Shown: positions 46,215 through 56,651, counted from the stretch's first letter. The stretch is 64,000 bases of DNA from an uncultured Rubripirellula sp. (GCA_938075415.1 CALJHC010000003.1:744001-808000); one strand, 5' to 3'. Notes: generated by a model not told the origin, from the sequence alone. Made by a program: numbers and translations.

Positions 46215-46907
46215 TCAACACAATGAGGGATCCAATACACCGTTGTCAGCGAATCCTTTTTCTCGTAACAAACACGCATCACATCGGCGACATGGAACTC
46301 CGCCCTCTTCCGGATCATAGCAAGAGAGCGTTACGCCGTAATCAACATCTAATGCCAACCCTTTGCTGATGATCTGTGCCTTGGTTAATTGAATCAACGG
46401 TGTGTGAATTCGCATTGAGCCATCACCTTCTACGCCAGCCTTCGTTGCCAAATTTGCCATAGCCTCAAATGCTTTGATGTACTCTAGGCGACAGTCAGGA
46501 TAGCCACTGTAATCAAGTGCGTTGACACCAATAAAAATATCCGTTGCCGAGATAGTTTCTGCGAAGGCAAGGGAGAGTGACAAGAAAACGGTATTGCGAG
46601 CTGGGACATACGTAATAGGAATCGTTTCACCAATTCCCTGAACATCATCGTGCTTGGGAACCTCCAGTTCCGGATCGGTCAAAGCAGATCCACCGAATTG
46701 ACTCAGATCGATATCAACAATTCGGTGACTCGCCGCGCCGAATTCTCTGGAAAGATTACTCGCTCGATCAAGCTCATAGGAATGCCGCTGACCGTAACGG
46801 AAGCTAAGGGTATGAACCTCGTAATGTTCTGATTTTGCAATTGCCAAGCATGTGGCACTGTCGAGTCCACCGGAAAGAAGTACAACTGCTTTTTTATCTT
46901 TTGACAT
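46215..46907 (-). CDS. queC: 7-cyano-7-deazaguanine synthase QueC
   Basis: ATP-dependent enzyme making preQ0, the precursor of queuosine in tRNA. The PP-loop is [16 protein letters not shown], with [13 protein letters not shown] and [18 protein letters not shown]. The C-terminal zinc site is [10 protein letters not shown] with [15 protein letters not shown]. 230 residues, standard length. No other queuosine genes are nearby. Downstream of the DUF1501 gene? No: DUF1501 lies 66 bases upstream on the same strand, so some read-through is possible. Confidence 0.95.
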   Translation of the reverse strand: MSKDKKAVVLLSGGLDSATCLAIAKSEHYEVHTLSFRYGQRHSYELDRASNLSREFGAASHRIVDIDLSQFGGSALTDPELEVPKHDDVQGIGETIPITYVPARNTVFLSLSLAFAETISATDIFIGVNALDYSGYPDCRLEYIKAFEAMANLATKAGVEGDGSMRIHTPLIQLTKAQIISKGLALDVDYGVTLSCYDPEEGGVPCRRCDACLLREKGFADNGVLDPSLC

Positions 46908-46973
46908 CAGCTCGTTTGGTTTTATTGACTTGTAAATCGAATTCAGTAGGAATCTTTTTGTTGCAAGGGTAGC

Positions 46974-48434
46974 CTAAGAAAACAAGTCCGTGACTGGTTT
47001 TCCCAATCCATCTTTTGTGACGTAGAATGGACGTCCCTCTACTTCGTATCCCGTTTTAGGCGAGACACCCATGGCGGTCATCATCGTTGCGTGAAGATCT
47101 GGAATGCTGACAGGATTCTCAACTGCGACAAGAGGTCTTTCATCTGCCGTCTTGCCGTAGACAAAACCTTTCTTCATACCGCCACCAAACATCACAACAC
47201 TTGTTCCACCGGTGAAATGCCGGTGTAAACCATAATGTTTCATCTCGGTAACGATATCGACCTTTGCAGTCGCCTGATCACGTGCATTCGATCCAGGCAC
47301 CCCCTCGATGAGAGCATCTCGGCTGAATTCGGATGCCAGAACCACCAAGGTGCGATCCAACAGCCCACGCTGTTCCAGATCCAACACTAGCTGGGCAATC
47401 GGCGCATCGATTGCGTCATGCATACTCGCCACCGTTTCATGGCCATTCGCGTGTGTATCCCAATGCAAAAACGGTACATATTCCGTGGTCACTTCAATAA
47501 ATCGAGCCCCGGACTCGACCAACTTTCGAGCCAGTAAACAACCTTGCCCAAACCGGCTTTTACCGTACAAAGCCCGCGTCTCATCGGTCTCGACATGAAG
47601 ATCGAAGGCTGCACGCTTTGACGAACTTAACAGTTGGTGTGCATTATCAAGCGAGCGAAGAAGCGATTGCTGCTGAAAGTCACTCATCAAATCTCGCTGA
47701 GGGCTACGATCCAGCAACCGTTGAAAAAGGTTTTGACGCTCAGAAAAACGACGACCTGACATACCTGCCGGAGGGCGGACCGCATTGGCAGCATCCTCTG
47801 GGAATGGAAGATTCATCGGCGCGAACTCACTTCCGAAAAAGCCGGCCGTCGTGAACGCCTTCAATTCCTCACTCTCACCCACTCCTTCAAGTCGCTGACC
47901 AATATTGATGAACGGTGGTATCACAGGATCACGAGGCCCTAAAACCTTGGCAATCCACGAACCCAAATGAGGGCAAGCAACCGTTTGGGGCGGTACATAA
48001 CCGGTGTGCCAATGGTACTGGTGCCGTGAATGCAAAATACTCCCAAGATCCTCCTGCACTGCCGAGCGAATAAGAGTTGCTCGATCCATGACCCCGGCGA
48101 TTTTCTCAAGACCCTTGCAGACCCTTAAACCGCTCACCGCTGAATCAATTGCTGGAAAGGTACTCAGCATCTCCTTGACAGGCAGACCAGCTCGAAAAGG
48201 CTCGTAGCGTTTGGGGTCAAATGTATCGGGAGCCGCCATGCCCCCTCCCATCCACAGGACAATGCATGCGTCCGCCGTGGGTTCAACCGCCGGTTGAACT
48301 TGTCCAACTTCCTCCGCAACCAACTCCACTGCCTCATTGCTCATCCACGCCGCCAAAGAGGCGGAAGAAAGTTTTTGAAGAAAATCCCTCCGTATCAGTC
48401 GACGTGGGGCTTCCTGATCAATTTCGTCATGCAT
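46974..48434 (-). CDS. DUF1501 domain protein (sulfatase-like fold)
   Basis: 486 residues. The N-terminus RRLIRRDFLQKLSSASLAAW looks like a twin-arginine signal, so it is probably exported folded. The body has the DUF1501 landmarks: CIVLWMGGGMAAPDTFDPK, LIRSAVQEDLGSILHSRHQYH, WDTHANGHETVASMHDAIDAP, VVLASEFSRDALIEG and VVMFGGGMKKGFVYGKT, an alkaline-phosphatase/sulfatase-like fold. The second gene of the pair with the DUF1549/DUF1553 cytochrome upstream, 158 bases apart. The reaction is unknown. Confidence 0.92.
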   Translation of the reverse strand: MHDEIDQEAPRRLIRRDFLQKLSSASLAAWMSNEAVELVAEEVGQVQPAVEPTADACIVLWMGGGMAAPDTFDPKRYEPFRAGLPVKEMLSTFPAIDSAVSGLRVCKGLEKIAGVMDRATLIRSAVQEDLGSILHSRHQYHWHTGYVPPQTVACPHLGSWIAKVLGPRDPVIPPFINIGQRLEGVGESEELKAFTTAGFFGSEFAPMNLPFPEDAANAVRPPAGMSGRRFSERQNLFQRLLDRSPQRDLMSDFQQQSLLRSLDNAHQLLSSSKRAAFDLHVETDETRALYGKSRFGQGCLLARKLVESGARFIEVTTEYVPFLHWDTHANGHETVASMHDAIDAPIAQLVLDLEQRGLLDRTLVVLASEFSRDALIEGVPGSNARDQATAKVDIVTEMKHYGLHRHFTGGTSVVMFGGGMKKGFVYGKTADERPLVAVENPVSIPDLHATMMTAMGVSPKTGYEVEGRPFYVTKDGLGKPVTDLFS

Positions 48435-48592
48435 TTTGCTTTATTAGACCTCTGACCAATAGTAATCAATGCCGCTTGTTGGTGATATCAACGCAGGAAC
48501 CATGCGAGGTAACTTTTGTGCAAGCAGCCTCTAAGTCACCGCACCTTTCTCATAAAATCATTCAAATTCGTGAAGCTCAAAACTTACACAAG

Positions 48593-51085
48593 TCAGCGAA
48601 TTAGCAGAAACTCTGGGCTCATAAAGATTGACCACATCACGTCTTCAAGTTGATCTTCTTCTGGGTTCTGACCTAAAAATGATTCTGCCACCCTTTTCTC
48701 CTCGATGGTTGGTAATCGAGAGAATGCGAATTGGTAAAGATAGGTAATCATGTCATTTTCTCTGATCAGCGAATTTTGAAGTAAGTTCCGAGCTCCAGTT
48801 TGAAGGGCACGCGAGAAGTCTTCACCGTTCGAGAGATCCATTGCTTCAAGTGTTGACAAATCAGTTGGACGCATCGAAACAATCTGCTCTCGCATTGGTC
48901 GCCCAAGCGATTTCTGAAAAGCATTATTTTTAATCAACGAGGCTCTGACCATCAGAACCTCTTTCGTGGAAGCAAGTGCTAAAGCGGTCGGTGCTTGCGT
49001 CCTGACAGCCTTTTCCCATTCCTCCAACGACGCCACAAGCGTGACATCAATCCATTTACCTGTGATGGAACCCAAATGACCCACTCGTTCTGCAGGTTTA
49101 TTCAGATTGACTTTCCAGCTTTTATCGGAAGTGACCGCCAACCTTTCCTCATCTTCTAAATCCAATCTTGCTTCAAAAAACAGTCCAGCCGGATTTGGGC
49201 TATTCCCTCCATTTGATGCGACGATAACGATCTCATTTTCTCCTTGACGCAAAAAACTCTGCAAGGAAAAGGCCTGAGGATCGTTCCACTCGTTCCCATC
49301 ACCAACGTGAAGACCATTAACGTAGAGTTTGAACGTATTATCGCAACTCACTACCGCGCCACCGCGTAGCACCTCCTTTGTCAGGCGGATTACCTTCTTG
49401 AAAGTGATCGTTTCCCCTGACGGTGGTATTTGTCCATTTTCTGCAGACGGTCCCCAAATCCACTTCGCAGAGAAATTTTTGTAGGAATCTGACACTCCAT
49501 CAAGCTGGGCTCGAACGATCGGGGCATCGATTTTTCCAGGAGCTGCGCCGGTGACCTGCCATACACCATCCAGGAACTGTTCCGCGGTCAGTCTTCGAGT
49601 TAGCGGTCCCTCGAAAAAGAAGTTTGAACCATCTGACTCATCAAACTGCGAAGATTTTGATTGGTAGGCAGCTGACATCACAATTAACCGAAGTACCGAC
49701 TTCAGATCATATTGCTGATCAACGAGATAGACCGCTAAGAAATCTAAAAGATCTTCGCTCCAAGGGCGGGTCTGCATAGCATCCAGTGGATGGACAATAC
49801 CGTGACCAAGCAATTGGTACCAAAGTCGATTGACAATCGTTCGTGCAAAACGCCCGTTCTGCTTATCTGTCATCAACTCAGCAAGTTGTGAAAGCCTTTC
49901 AGATCGACTCGCATCCGGGTCAATTTGACCCAACGTAGGAAACAACCAAGCGGGCGTTGCATTCCTACCCAAAGGCTTATCACATCGATGGATTTCCAGG
50001 GGTCGCTCCGCATAAACCGCTGCTAATCCAAAAGCCTGATCCAATGTCCAACGGTCGATAAAACTGTCGTGGCAGGATGCACACTTTAAATTGATTCCCA
50101 GAAACGATTGCGCCACACTCTGCGCAAATTGAATTTCGATCGTTTGCCCAGCACTGACCTCACCACGCCATTTTATCCCGTCGATGAAACCTCGCATCTT
50201 ATCACTGGAAGGTGATATTAATTCTCGAACCATCACATCATAGGGTTTGTTGCCAAGCAGCGACTGATAAAGCCAATCACTAATCTGGCGTCTTCCACCG
50301 GTGATGAAGCCTGTTCCGCTGTAATCATTCCTCAGAAGGTCATTGAAGAAACTCATCCAATGATCGGCGTAGTCAATAGACTGATCTAATAGTCGATCGA
50401 TAACCAATTCGCGTTTATCAGGGCTTTCGTCGGCAACAAATTCTTGCAACTCCGAAACCGCGGGCAGTAAACCAATCAGGTCAAGCGACACTCTGCGTAA
50501 AAACTCTGAATCGGATATCCCCTCAGGTGTGGCAATATCTCGCTGCCGCTGATAGTCATCAACAAGGCGATCGATTGGATTTGATCGATCTAGGTAAGCT
50601 TTTGGTAAAACCGGTCGTCTAGGAGATAAAGCTGGCTCGTATCGAACTTCAGAAAAATCAAACCCATCCGCCCAAGATGCACCTTCGGCTATCCAGTTTT
50701 TCAGCAGGTCAAATTCCGAATTTGACACACGCGCTCGTTCGGTTGGTGGCATCTGCTGATCCGGATCATCAGAACTAACCAACTGCAGTAAAACAGATCC
50801 ATTGATATCACCAGCTTCGACGAATCCAGAATCCAATACTTGATTGCGGCTATTTATCGAGAAGCCACCCTTAGCTTCGATTCCACCGTGACACTCAACG
50901 CAATGCTTTTTCAAAATCGGCACAATATCGTGCGAGAAATCAATCTCACCTGCAATGACGAAACCGTCAGTAATTACCCAAAAGACAATCAAAACCTTAA
51001 TTATCACCGACGCAGAAATCTCTTGCTTTTTCGAATTCCAGAGAAGGTTGCGATTAGGTGAATTACTTGAGTTCAAATTCAGCAT
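48593..51085 (-). CDS. Planctomycete cytochrome with DUF1549 and DUF1553
   Basis: 830 residues. A hydrophobic N-terminal segment (VIIKVLIVFWVITDGFVIAG) exports it. A planctomycete cytochrome domain follows with haem site CVECH near residue 62, then DUF1549 (NPIDRLVDDYQRQRDIA...SDSEFLRRVSLDLIGLLP), a second CASCH at about residue 336, and DUF1553 (NGRFARTIVNRLWYQLLGHGIV). Unusually, DUF1553 is interrupted at about residues 575-690 by an inserted beta-rich domain (DNTFKLYVNGLHVGDGNEW, then VVIVASNGG-type strand) like the rhamnosidase/galactose-binding class. It probably acts outside the cytoplasmic membrane in electron transfer tied to polymer binding. Partner of the DUF1501 gene. Confidence 0.92.
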   Translation of the reverse strand: MLNLNSSNSPNRNLLWNSKKQEISASVIIKVLIVFWVITDGFVIAGEIDFSHDIVPILKKHCVECHGGIEAKGGFSINSRNQVLDSGFVEAGDINGSVLLQLVSSDDPDQQMPPTERARVSNSEFDLLKNWIAEGASWADGFDFSEVRYEPALSPRRPVLPKAYLDRSNPIDRLVDDYQRQRDIATPEGISDSEFLRRVSLDLIGLLPAVSELQEFVADESPDKRELVIDRLLDQSIDYADHWMSFFNDLLRNDYSGTGFITGGRRQISDWLYQSLLGNKPYDVMVRELISPSSDKMRGFIDGIKWRGEVSAGQTIEIQFAQSVAQSFLGINLKCASCHDSFIDRWTLDQAFGLAAVYAERPLEIHRCDKPLGRNATPAWLFPTLGQIDPDASRSERLSQLAELMTDKQNGRFARTIVNRLWYQLLGHGIVHPLDAMQTRPWSEDLLDFLAVYLVDQQYDLKSVLRLIVMSAAYQSKSSQFDESDGSNFFFEGPLTRRLTAEQFLDGVWQVTGAAPGKIDAPIVRAQLDGVSDSYKNFSAKWIWGPSAENGQIPPSGETITFKKVIRLTKEVLRGGAVVSCDNTFKLYVNGLHVGDGNEWNDPQAFSLQSFLRQGENEIVIVASNGGNSPNPAGLFFEARLDLEDEERLAVTSDKSWKVNLNKPAERVGHLGSITGKWIDVTLVASLEEWEKAVRTQAPTALALASTKEVLMVRASLIKNNAFQKSLGRPMREQIVSMRPTDLSTLEAMDLSNGEDFSRALQTGARNLLQNSLIRENDMITYLYQFAFSRLPTIEEKRVAESFLGQNPEEDQLEDVMWSIFMSPEFLLIR

Positions 51086-51698
51086 CAGAGCACAGAAGAC
51101 TTTGAGTTACATAAAATAATCATGGTTCCATCACCATATCACATCACCTCCACGTCACTGCGGAGTAAACCCACTCCCAATGTGGGATATTTCGGCCCAC
51201 GCGTATGTTGCCACAGTGCAAGGCAATTCATTACCGACCAACCGTCAAAATCGAAAGCCGATATCGATTTTTCGGCTAAGCCTGTCAATTTAATGAAATG
51301 ACAAGGGCGATGGGATTAGCCATCACCCAGGAACTCCAATCAAAACACAAGGTCATCTGCACTCTCGACACCGAAATAACTTTGACACCGTCTTACAGAG
51401 TCACCAAGATCAGAGATCGTTCTCGTCAATTGCTGCAAAGGATTACCAAGACCAATTTACCAATGGAGTATTTGATACCGGTCGAAAGCCGACCTCAACA
51501 ATAATCCCATGGATCATTGAATGGAAATTGAATCAATCTGTATCACGCTTGATAGACGCGTTGCTTGAACTTTGGTCTTGGCCGAATCGACAACGATGGC
51601 CGAGCATCGCTTAGAAGCTCCTGTCGTATTTGACGTATTCGCAGCGGATTTCTAACAAGCTTGCCGGAATAAGCTTTGGTTTTCTCACCAAAACACAA
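51086..51698. other. Spacer between DUF1553 gene and yhaM-like gene
   Basis: About 613 bases upstream of the cytochrome gene and downstream of the yhaM-like gene. A 68-codon plus-strand frame at 51298-51504 has no family features. ATTTTTCGGCTAA appears here and a similar GTTTTTCGGCTAA occurs near 33861. I see no RNA gene. Confidence 0.4.
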
Positions 51699-52664
51699 TC
51701 ACTTTTTCCACAGTTTTCTACCGATCGATGGATTGTAGTTTGTCCAGTTTCCGTCGGCAGAAATGTCTGACTCAATCACGCTTGTATAAGATGCGACTTT
51801 TGCGTCTAAGTTATCGAGATGATGAAGGACCACTGCCTCCATGGTGACTGGCAATCGTGGGCTTCCGTACTCTAATTGCCCGTGATGACTAACTATTAAA
51901 TGCTCGAGGTGATGCTGCAGTTCCTTGCAAAATTCCACTTCAGACTGAACCTTCACTTGGCGAATCTTTTCATCCAGCAATTGAACTCCTATCACAATGT
52001 GACCCACTAATTGCCCACGGTCCGTGTAGGACGCTTCGCCGCCTCCAGACATTTCGTCTATTTTCCCAAGATCATGCAAGAATGCACCAAAGATGAGTAG
52101 TCCCTGATCGACTTGCGGGTACCGAGGTGCGACCAGCTTGGCAAGCTCCATCAGGTCGAGCGTATGCTGCAACAAACCGCCTGGATAGGCATGGTGATGA
52201 CTAACGGCTGCTGGCGCCCGCTGAAAAGCATTGACAAATTTTTCGTCACCGAGGAAAGCTTCACCGAGCAATCGCAAGTGTTCTTGATTCACACTCAGCA
52301 GCAATTCACGAAGCCGTTCCAACAACTGACTTGACTTGGATTGGTCAAATTGTTCGTAGTCGGAAATCTCCACCTCATTGGGATCCATTCGCTCAATTTT
52401 GGACGCAATGACTTGCAATTGCCCATTGTGAACCTGGGTCCGTCCTGAACAATGAAGGAAATCACCGCGATCAAAGGAGTCAAAGATTCGCTCATCGGCG
52501 TTCCACATCATCGCAGCGATAATGCCGCTGCGATCCGCGAGCTTCAGCAGAATGTATTTTCCCCCCTGTCGGTTAACACGCAATTGCTTGTCAGCGACCC
52601 GAAATGCCTGCTCAAGGCTTTGGCCATCCACTAACTCAATAATTGGAACTCGAAGCTCGGACAT
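51699..52664 (-). CDS. YhaM-like OB-fold/HD 3'-5' exonuclease
   Basis: 321 residues. An N-terminal OB-fold nucleic-acid-binding domain (GGKYILLKLADRSGIIAAMMWNADE, then FLHCSGRTQVHNGQLQVIASKI) is followed by an HD domain: HHHAYPGGLLQHTLDLMELA, FGAFLHDLGKIDE and HLIVSHHGQLEYGSP provide the metal ligands. This is the arrangement of YhaM-type 3'-to-5' exoribonucleases. Start ATG at 52664. It should trim RNA or DNA in the cytoplasm. Divergent from the Ser/Thr kinase. Confidence 0.9.
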   Translation of the reverse strand: MSELRVPIIELVDGQSLEQAFRVADKQLRVNRQGGKYILLKLADRSGIIAAMMWNADERIFDSFDRGDFLHCSGRTQVHNGQLQVIASKIERMDPNEVEISDYEQFDQSKSSQLLERLRELLLSVNQEHLRLLGEAFLGDEKFVNAFQRAPAAVSHHHAYPGGLLQHTLDLMELAKLVAPRYPQVDQGLLIFGAFLHDLGKIDEMSGGGEASYTDRGQLVGHIVIGVQLLDEKIRQVKVQSEVEFCKELQHHLEHLIVSHHGQLEYGSPRLPVTMEAVVLHHLDNLDAKVASYTSVIESDISADGNWTNYNPSIGRKLWKK

Positions 52665-52861
52665 CAATGAATCTCGGGGATGGGGCAGGGCAGGGTGGAT
52701 GCGACATCATACCAATCACAAGAATGGCGAGGACCTGTACATTGTGGCAACCCCGGGATGCCCATTTTTCCACAGCGTTTTCCGACAACACAGGATCACG
52801 TTAATGGCCTGAACACGCTATATTGCGTTGGTTGCAGTCCTCTTCTTTGCCGGCTGGTCCC

Positions 52862-54439
52862 ATGAACCGAGAGCCATCCTCCTTTGATTACCTCGAACCG
52901 CCGCTAGAGGCTGGCGAAATAGGACGTTTGGGTCCCTATCGAGTGCTGAAACTGCTTGGTGAAGGTGGGATGGGCGCAGTCTTTCAAGCGGAGGATAGCC
53001 GCCTTCAAAGAGATGTCGCCCTGAAAATGATGCAAAAAAAATGGGCGAGCACAGTCATTGGGCGAAAGCGGTTCGTTGAGGAAGCTCGTGCGATGGCAGC
53101 TGTCCAGCACGATAATGTCGCAACAATTTTTGAAGTTGGAATTCACGAAGGCACTCCATTCCTTGCGATGGAAATGTTGCTGGGAAGACCGTTGAACCAA
53201 CTGATAAAAGAAAAACATGAATTTTCCAGCGAAGAAATATTTCGAATTGCTTCAGAGGTGACAGCAGGACTCGCCGCCGCTCATCACAGAGGCATTATTC
53301 ACCGAGATATTAAGCCCGCAAATATCTGGATTGAGTCGACAACTGGACGAGCAAAAATATTGGATTTCGGTTTAGCAATTGCCGGCTCAAATCTCGATCG
53401 CTTCTCTCACCGTGGATCAGTACTCGGAAGTCCTGCCTACCTATCACCCGAGCAATCCCGCGGTGAGCCACTTGACGATCGAACCGATCTCTACAGCCTC
53501 GGTGTTGTTCTTTATCAAATTTGCGTTGGCCGTCCCCCCATACTCTGCAAAACGATCTCGGAACAGCTAATCGCAAATATCTGTCAATTACCAACATCGC
53601 TTCAAAGCAAGAATCCTGAAGTACCCACGCCGCTGTGCAAGCTAATCCATCAATTACTTGAAAAAGAGCCAAGAAACCGCCCATCTTCAGCATTGGCCCT
53701 CCAACAGAACCTTCACATCGCAAAGCTCCAAAGCGATCAACAGAATAACGCTGCTTTACAAATCATCACCAACCAAGAAGAAACAACGCAACCAACTAGT
53801 GAACTAGAAAATCAAACCGACCACATCGAGAAAACCGCTGCACGATCAAAAAGAAAGGTTACTAAGAAAACTCGCACACTTTGGATTTTGGCCATCATTC
53901 TTACTTTAGCGGTGGTCGCGATAATCTGGAATCGATCCCCAGAACGGAAAGCAAACACTCCACTGAATCAATCGGCTGCCACGAGCGAGACTCAACCACA
54001 AGTCCGAAGGATCACACCCCAAACGCTCCAGCCCCTAGAGATTGAACTGCTGACGGATCCAGAGTCAGTACTTCAGATTCAAACCGCTGCGATCTTTGAA
54101 TTAAAGATCGCTAATAAGGCTGAAGGACCCAGTAAAGACCCACGCAGACTTCACTCAAAACGTAAAGTCGTTGTGCAAGTTGTCACCTTGTTGATCGCGA
54201 GCGATTCCAACACGGTCTCGAGACCAGCTTTTGCAAAAAAATTCTCACCTCGACAGTTACCTTCGATGGGTCGGAGCCAAAACTTTAACATTCAGTTTCT
54301 GACAGATGGCATTCCCCCTGGTGACTATGAAGTCACTTTCGAACTACAAACCCCAATGGGTGAACTCATTCAACGCGTCACGGAAGTCATGACTTTTAAG
54401 GAAGCAGACAAAGTCTCAAATGGTGACGCGAAAAAATAG
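52862..54439 (+). CDS. Membrane-anchored Ser/Thr protein kinase
   Basis: 525 residues. The kinase domain spans about residues 25-285: Gly-loop [14 protein letters not shown], catalytic lysine K55 (VALKMM), HRDIKPANI with D149, DFGLA with D168, and SPAYLSPEQ in the activation segment. One transmembrane helix is at about 340-356 ([17 protein letters not shown]), preceded by a Lys/Arg-rich anchor, and about 170 residues lie outside, perhaps as a sensor. The ATG at 52862 is chosen; the TTG at 52823 adds 13 residues. It is followed by a sigma-like gene and a cytochrome gene on the same strand. Confidence 0.93.
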   Translation: MNREPSSFDYLEPPLEAGEIGRLGPYRVLKLLGEGGMGAVFQAEDSRLQRDVALKMMQKKWASTVIGRKRFVEEARAMAAVQHDNVATIFEVGIHEGTPFLAMEMLLGRPLNQLIKEKHEFSSEEIFRIASEVTAGLAAAHHRGIIHRDIKPANIWIESTTGRAKILDFGLAIAGSNLDRFSHRGSVLGSPAYLSPEQSRGEPLDDRTDLYSLGVVLYQICVGRPPILCKTISEQLIANICQLPTSLQSKNPEVPTPLCKLIHQLLEKEPRNRPSSALALQQNLHIAKLQSDQQNNAALQIITNQEETTQPTSELENQTDHIEKTAARSKRKVTKKTRTLWILAIILTLAVVAIIWNRSPERKANTPLNQSAATSETQPQVRRITPQTLQPLEIELLTDPESVLQIQTAAIFELKIANKAEGPSKDPRRLHSKRKVVVQVVTLLIASDSNTVSRPAFAKKFSPRQLPSMGRSQNFNIQFLTDGIPPGDYEVTFELQTPMGELIQRVTEVMTFKEADKVSNGDAKK

Positions 54440-54615
54440 TGTGAAGCCTCACTATGGATCAGCTTGAAATTCAGATGCCATGACGCCATCACCGTTGCTG
54501 ATTCCAATAGCACAGATAGAGACTGATTTTGATGGAATGGTGCTGTTTCGACAGCCTTGAAATAGACTTCAGAAGTTAAGTCGCACCACTACACGCACTT
54601 GAGGATTCACGACCG

Positions 54616-55320
54616 GTGTCTAAGACGCAGACTGAAAGCGACGATAAATCGAACGACTCGATCCGTCTAAATCGATCCCTATACAAGTGGATCACAGCAG
54701 AGAGTTCAGCGAGCTTTGTATTGCGGTATGTCCTAAATTTGCGTGGTTACCTTATTGAAGGCCTTAAAACGGATAATTTGGCGGATGATGTAGTGAAGGA
54801 AATGATCCAAGCGTTGGTCCAGTCAGGGTACCGAAACCAAACTCAACAACGACTTCGCGACTACCTGGCTGAAGCACTTCAAGACCAAGTTGGTTCGTTG
54901 GAAATCGCGAAGAAAGATGAGTCGATCAAAAAGTGGATGAAGCAGGATTTAAACCCAGAATCATTGACGTGGATGCGATTTTGGAGGGATTGTCTTCTTG
55001 AGAGAGCTTGGAGATCGCTGGAACGCAATGAACATGAAACACCGAATGAGCCGTATTATTCGATTCTTCATTGCGCAACCGCTCATCCGTCGGCCACCAG
55101 TGAAATGCTCAGCGTTCAGATCGCCGCAGATCATGGGCTAAAAATCGAGCCCAGAAAACTCGAATCACTTCTAACCAAAGCTAAAGGACTTTTCGCTCAA
55201 CTTCTTGCTGACGAGGTCAGCGAATCACTCTCTGATAACTCACACAGCTGCGTCCTTCACGAGATTCAGGCACTCGGTCTGAATCGCGCGTTTGAGGACG
55301 TTAGCATTCAAAAGGAATAG
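54616..55320 (+). CDS. Divergent sigma-70-like (ECF) protein
   Basis: 234 residues, GTG start. I do not see a full sigma factor. The region around residues 35-95 (SFVLRYVLNLRGYLIEG, then LADDVVKEMIQALVQS and RLRDYLAEALQDQV) resembles sigma region 2 as it appears in planctomycete ECF proteins, and residues 145-205 (PYYSILHCATAHPSATSEML, then RKLESLLTKAKGLFAQLL) match the helical C-terminal region that follows it. The canonical aromatic/DNA-melting residues are not obvious. It lies 176 bases after the Ser/Thr kinase gene, a known association for such sigma groups. It could instead be a non-sigma adaptor protein. Confidence 0.6.
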   Translation: MSKTQTESDDKSNDSIRLNRSLYKWITAESSASFVLRYVLNLRGYLIEGLKTDNLADDVVKEMIQALVQSGYRNQTQQRLRDYLAEALQDQVGSLEIAKKDESIKKWMKQDLNPESLTWMRFWRDCLLERAWRSLERNEHETPNEPYYSILHCATAHPSATSEMLSVQIAADHGLKIEPRKLESLLTKAKGLFAQLLADEVSESLSDNSHSCVLHEIQALGLNRAFEDVSIQKE

Positions 55321-55463
55321 CCTGTCTGGGTATTATCCTGTGCAGGACTCGCGAAAAATGGATCCCGCAAAGCAGAGACTTTTCAGTTTGGGGCCTCGCG
55401 AATACATGGTTATTCTTTTTGTATTGCAAATCCAGCTTGAAACGTGCGTTTGAGGAGGTGAAA

Positions 55464-55472
55464 ATGCGGTAA
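55464..55472 (+). other. Two-codon ORF with full Shine-Dalgarno
   Basis: GAGGAGGTGA at 55452-55461 is a near-complete anti-SD match, placed two bases before ATG-CGG-TAA. A strong SD in front of a two-codon frame is rare. It lies in the spacer between the sigma-like and the cytochrome-DUF2231 genes. It may be a minigene, a ribosome stand-by or control site, or chance. Confidence 0.3.
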
Positions 55473-55577
55473 TAACAACAGTGTGATCTTCGGCGACAAT
55501 CGAGATCTCGACATTTCAATCTCCCCGCCCCAGCTGATTTCCAGCATCAAGACATTACAGACTGAGAGCTCGTGCTA

Positions 55578-56651
55578 ATGCGATCCAATTCAATCCTCAG
55601 AATCCTTTTCCTCTCGCTTTTGACAATCGCATACAGCGACAGCAAAGATTTGGCTGCGGAAGAAAATAATCAAGAGGAAGTAACGGAGAAATTGGCCACC
55701 GCAGCCGGAACTCAAGTGCCGTTGGATGAAGAGGGTAATCTCGTAAACTTCCAACGCGATATCGCTCCAATTCTTCGGAGCCGCTGTCTGGATTGTCACG
55801 GTCCAGACGACGCAAAAAATGATTTTCGCGTCGACGATCACGATAATGTCCTGGAGTACATTGAGCCAGGTGACGCTGAGTTCAGTATTCTCTACACGGA
55901 TTACCTGACCACAGATGATGCGGACATGCTGATGCCACCCGCATCTAAAAATGGCCCATTGAGCACAAGCGAACTCGCCTTGATCCGTGTCTGGATTCAG
56001 GAAGGAGCGATTTGGCCTGAGGATGCAAAACTGATACCAGAAGAAGTGGGATCTTCCATTTCCACCTCGAAGATTACCTCAACTGAAAGTCTTTCAACCG
56101 GAACTCGAATTTGGATGGCTCAAGGCTTCCTGCACCCAGCCACCGTTCACTTTCCGATCGCATTGTTAACGGTTGGAGGCCTGTTCGTAGTGCTGGGATG
56201 GCGTTGGCCTAGAGTAGGAACCCAGATCCCCCTTGCGTCGTTATTGATTGGATCATTATCCGCTATCGTCTCAACGCTAATGGGCTGGGCTTTCGCACCC
56301 GAACAAGGTTATGGAAATAACTGGACTTCCTTCGACTTTGATCGTGAAGTCGACATGCACCGCTGGAGCGCTGTGATTGTCTCCACCCTATCAACAATCT
56401 TTGCCATCATCGCGCTGGTAGCCGTGGCAACCAAAAGCAAACGCCTCACAAAGATTTGGAAGATCGGATTACTCGCATCCGCTGCGATGGTTGGAGCAGT
56501 CGGTCATCAAGGTGGTGAAATGAGCTACGGTAAAGATTTTTATCCACGTGCTCTGCGCATTCTTTTAGGTCAACCTTCGGAACCAACTGACGAAGTCAAT
56601 GACGAGGTTCCTGCCATCATTGACGAAGAAACAGTCGAGAAGGCTCAGTGA
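55578..56651 (+). CDS. Cytochrome-DUF2231 membrane protein
   Basis: About 357 residues. An N-terminal signal-like segment (ILRILFLSLLTIAYS) is followed by a planctomycete cytochrome domain with CLDCH near residue 73 and the MPPASKNGPLS proximal loop. The C-terminal half is a DUF2231 membrane domain of four helices (ATVHFPIALLTVGGLFVVLGW at its start, HQGGEMSYG at its end), with histidines that could hold haem b. Start ATG at 55578; a GTG lies two codons earlier. It probably passes electrons across or along the membrane. Partner is unknown. Confidence 0.87.
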   Translation: MRSNSILRILFLSLLTIAYSDSKDLAAEENNQEEVTEKLATAAGTQVPLDEEGNLVNFQRDIAPILRSRCLDCHGPDDAKNDFRVDDHDNVLEYIEPGDAEFSILYTDYLTTDDADMLMPPASKNGPLSTSELALIRVWIQEGAIWPEDAKLIPEEVGSSISTSKITSTESLSTGTRIWMAQGFLHPATVHFPIALLTVGGLFVVLGWRWPRVGTQIPLASLLIGSLSAIVSTLMGWAFAPEQGYGNNWTSFDFDREVDMHRWSAVIVSTLSTIFAIIALVAVATKSKRLTKIWKIGLLASAAMVGAVGHQGGEMSYGKDFYPRALRILLGQPSEPTDEVNDEVPAIIDEETVEKAQ

